From Bacteroidota bacterium (GTDB lineage Bacteria; Bacteroidota; Bacteroidia; Sphingobacteriales; Sphingobacteriaceae): a DNA stretch of 64,000 nucleotides. Positions 62,422-64,000 of the stretch are shown piece after piece. The notes under the pieces were generated by a model that worked only from the letters and a program-made list of their open reading frames with translations, was not told the DNA's origin and ran no database searches. Position 1 is the stretch's first letter. Each line of letters starts with the position of its first letter. The DNA lies in NCBI GenBank assembly GCA_023450085.1, contig JAEXHI010000012.1, forward strand, positions 62,001 through 126,000, written 5' to 3'. Both the position numbers and the translations under genes were made by a program.

Positions 62422-63659
62422 TCTTGTTTCAACTGTAAAAACAGCATCATCAAAGCTGCCATTGCCGAACGTTCTATATTCTGGAAACGTTGGCTGGCGA
62501 ATTTATACATTTTAGCTTTTACTTCGGTTTTACTTGCTACAGCAATCCAAACCGTGCCTACTGGTTTTTCTGGAGTACCACCATCAGGTCCTGCTATTCC
62601 AGTAATAGCTACGGCATAATCAGTCTTAAAGTTCTTCACTGCTCCTTGAGCCATTTCTTTAGCCGTTTGCTCACTAACAGCGCCAAAGGAAGCTAAAGTA
62701 GTCCCACTTACACCCAACACTGATTGTTTTAAATCGTTTGAATAAGTTACGGCCCCGCCTTGAAAAACCGAGGAAGAACCTGGATGTTGTGTAAACAAAT
62801 GGGAAACATAACCTCCGGTGCAGCTTTCCGCTAGTGAAAGCGTCAACTGATGCTTATCCATCAAATTAAGAACGGCTTGTTCAAAAGGCAAATCTTCAGT
62901 GAGTACCACATATTTTTCAACGCGTTCAACAATTTGCTTGGTGTAATAGGCAACATCCGTAAGAATCTGAGCTTCGTTGGTGCCTGAGGCACTTAATCTT
63001 AATCTTACCTGCCCAAGCTTTGGCAAATAGGCTAATTTGATATATTCTGGCAAAGCATTTTCAATATCAGCAATCTGCTCTGCTAGAAAAGATTCGCCCA
63101 AGCCAGCTGTTAAAATGTTCTGATGAAAAATAAAAGGCATCTCAAAACGCTCCTTGATACGAGGAATGATTTCATCTTCCATCAAATATTTCATCTCAAA
63201 AGGAACTCCAGGCATCGAAACAATGATTTTTCCGTGATGGTCAAACCACATGCAAGGCGCTGTCCCGTTTTTATTCTTGATTACCGTGCACCCATCAGGC
63301 AATTCAGCTTGCTTAACATTTACGTCAATCATTGGCCTGTTGAGTTTATCGAAAAACTCCTTTACATGTGCCAAGGTTTCTTCATCAAGCCGTAAAGGCA
63401 TATTAAAATATTTAGCAAGGGTAAGCTTGGTCACATCATCTTTTGTTGGCCCCAAACCACCTGTCATCAGAATAATATCAGCCCGACTTTGAGCTTCCTC
63501 TAAAGCTTTTACAATATGTTCAGCTTCATCCGAAATGGAGGTAATCTGTTTTACTTTTACCCCAACTTTATTTAGTTCTGCTGCCATCCAAGCAGAATTG
63601 GTATCTACAATTTGACCGATGAGGATTTCATCGCCTATGGTTATAATTTCCGCTAACAT
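62403..63659 (-). CDS. cinA: CinA family: competence/damage-inducible protein, NMN amidohydrolase
   Basis: 418 residues, full length. N-terminal MoeA/MogA-like domain (EIITIGDEILIGQIVDTNSA, ILMTGGLGPTKDDVTK) and C-terminal PncC domain (LSLAESCTGGYVSHLFT, TGIAGPDGGTPEKPVGTVWI). The C-terminal domain deamidates nicotinamide mononucleotide in NAD recycling; the N-terminal domain has ADP-ribose pyrophosphatase activity in homologues. Lies between the LptD-like gene and E2 on the same strand. Confidence 0.95.
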   Translation of the reverse strand: MLAEIITIGDEILIGQIVDTNSAWMAAELNKVGVKVKQITSISDEAEHIVKALEEAQSRADIILMTGGLGPTKDDVTKLTLAKYFNMPLRLDEETLAHVKEFFDKLNRPMIDVNVKQAELPDGCTVIKNKNGTAPCMWFDHHGKIIVSMPGVPFEMKYLMEDEIIPRIKERFEMPFIFHQNILTAGLGESFLAEQIADIENALPEYIKLAYLPKLGQVRLRLSASGTNEAQILTDVAYYTKQIVERVEKYVVLTEDLPFEQAVLNLMDKHQLTLSLAESCTGGYVSHLFTQHPGSSSVFQGGAVTYSNDLKQSVLGVSGTTLASFGAVSEQTAKEMAQGAVKNFKTDYAVAITGIAGPDGGTPEKPVGTVWIAVASKTEVKAKMYKFASQRFQNIERSAMAALMMLFLQLKQDLNVKH

Positions 63660-63703
63660 CTTTTTAAAATTGTATTTAGGTTGATGAGCCGTAAAAACCT
63701 CTC

Positions 63704-64000
63704 CTAATATCTCGTCCAGAAGCCTTTACGCTTGCTTAGTTTTAAGTCTTGCAATACAGATGCCCTTACTCTGATATCTATCGAATAACTCTGATAAGCC
63801 CCGAAAGGAATCCAACTAGCACTCATATCCCAACAGTGCAAATCTCTATAAATTGAAAATGAAGTTTGCGATAAATTCTTTGCCTTAAAATCGTAACCAG
63901 AGGTATATTGGATTTTCCACTTTGGTGTAAGGTTAAAATCACCACTAAAGTTTAAGGTATTGGTCACGCTTCTAGTTTCTGGTCTGCCCAAAGGATTATT
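63704..64000 (-). CDS. C-terminal end of an LptD-like outer-membrane protein (5' end beyond window)
   Basis: About 98 codons are seen; the frame is open to the right edge, so the true start is outside. The sequence consists of beta-strand pairs (TNTLNFSGDFNLTPKWKIQY, YRDLHCWDMSASWIPFG, SYSIDIRVRASVLQDLKLSK), as in the last strands of the LptD/OstA barrels of Bacteroidota. LptD inserts lipopolysaccharide into the outer membrane. The assignment rests on the C-terminal pattern only. Confidence 0.7.
   Translation of the reverse strand, partial: NNPLGRPETRSVTNTLNFSGDFNLTPKWKIQYTSGYDFKAKNLSQTSFSIYRDLHCWDMSASWIPFGAYQSYSIDIRVRASVLQDLKLSKRKGFWTRY

Overview
The window looks like chromosomal DNA from a Bacteroidota bacterium of the Sphingobacteriaceae type (Pedobacter or a close relative). 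Reasons: a SusC-type TonB receptor, GH130 enzymes, DUF4199 and DUF6496 proteins, a BatA-like protein, and promoters that fit the Bacteroidota consensus TTTG-N19/21-TAnnTTTG. The DNA is AT-rich. Intergenic spaces are short but full of dispersed hairpin repeats. The genus is an inference; no rRNA is present.

Layout. 1-5.9 kb: a sugar-uptake locus (partial SusC, FHS-type permease, ROK kinase, LacI regulator). Three of its promoters carry a palindrome between the -33 and -7 boxes, so the locus reads as one LacI regulon. 6.0-8.2 kb: a contractile sheath gene, a tail-tube gene and one small gene, without the baseplate, spike or ATPase genes of a complete injection system. 8.6-14.7 kb: an unknown membrane protein behind a terminator-like leader, tRNA-Leu(CAA), a DegT-type aminotransferase, DUF3817, and a threonine synthase-like gene with a LysR gene, this pair lying between two direct copies of a ~140 bp repeat. 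14.1-17.3 kb: dxr-rseP-hscB. 17.3-18.4 kb: a tandem array of ~149 bp units, each with three small hairpins, next to a REP-associated (IS200-like) transposase. 18.5-27.8 kb: a leftward run of GH3-family protein, membrane protein, two GT2 glycosyltransferases, DUF4199, an acidic protein, a dihydroorotase homologue lacking its metal ligands, and a BatA-like protein.

28-49 kb is a stress-type island: Ku and LigD (end joining), two GH130 enzymes, a GT4 fused to a toroid-like domain, two DUF892 proteins, DUF2383/PA2169, DUF4142, KTSC, DUF6496, a GSP39-like SDR, small hydrophilic proteins, and two paralogous soluble PAS histidine kinase/NarL regulator sets. A 10-mer, GTATAAATAC, recurs in three of its intergenic regions.

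49.3-60.2 kb is a sulfur amino acid region: a cystathionine gamma-synthase-like gene, cysE-cysM, and metY-metX-hom behind a clear SAM-I riboswitch. The riboswitch is followed by a short Cys/Met-rich leader ORF. Mobile-looking inverted-repeat elements fill the spaces here and at 60.2-60.9 kb. 61-64 kb: a 2-oxoacid dehydrogenase E2, CinA, and the end of an LptD-like protein.

The best candidates for something new are the orphan sheath/tube cassette, the REP array with its transposase, the stress island with GT4/GH130 genes and duplicated signalling, and the riboswitch-plus-leader-ORF arrangement.
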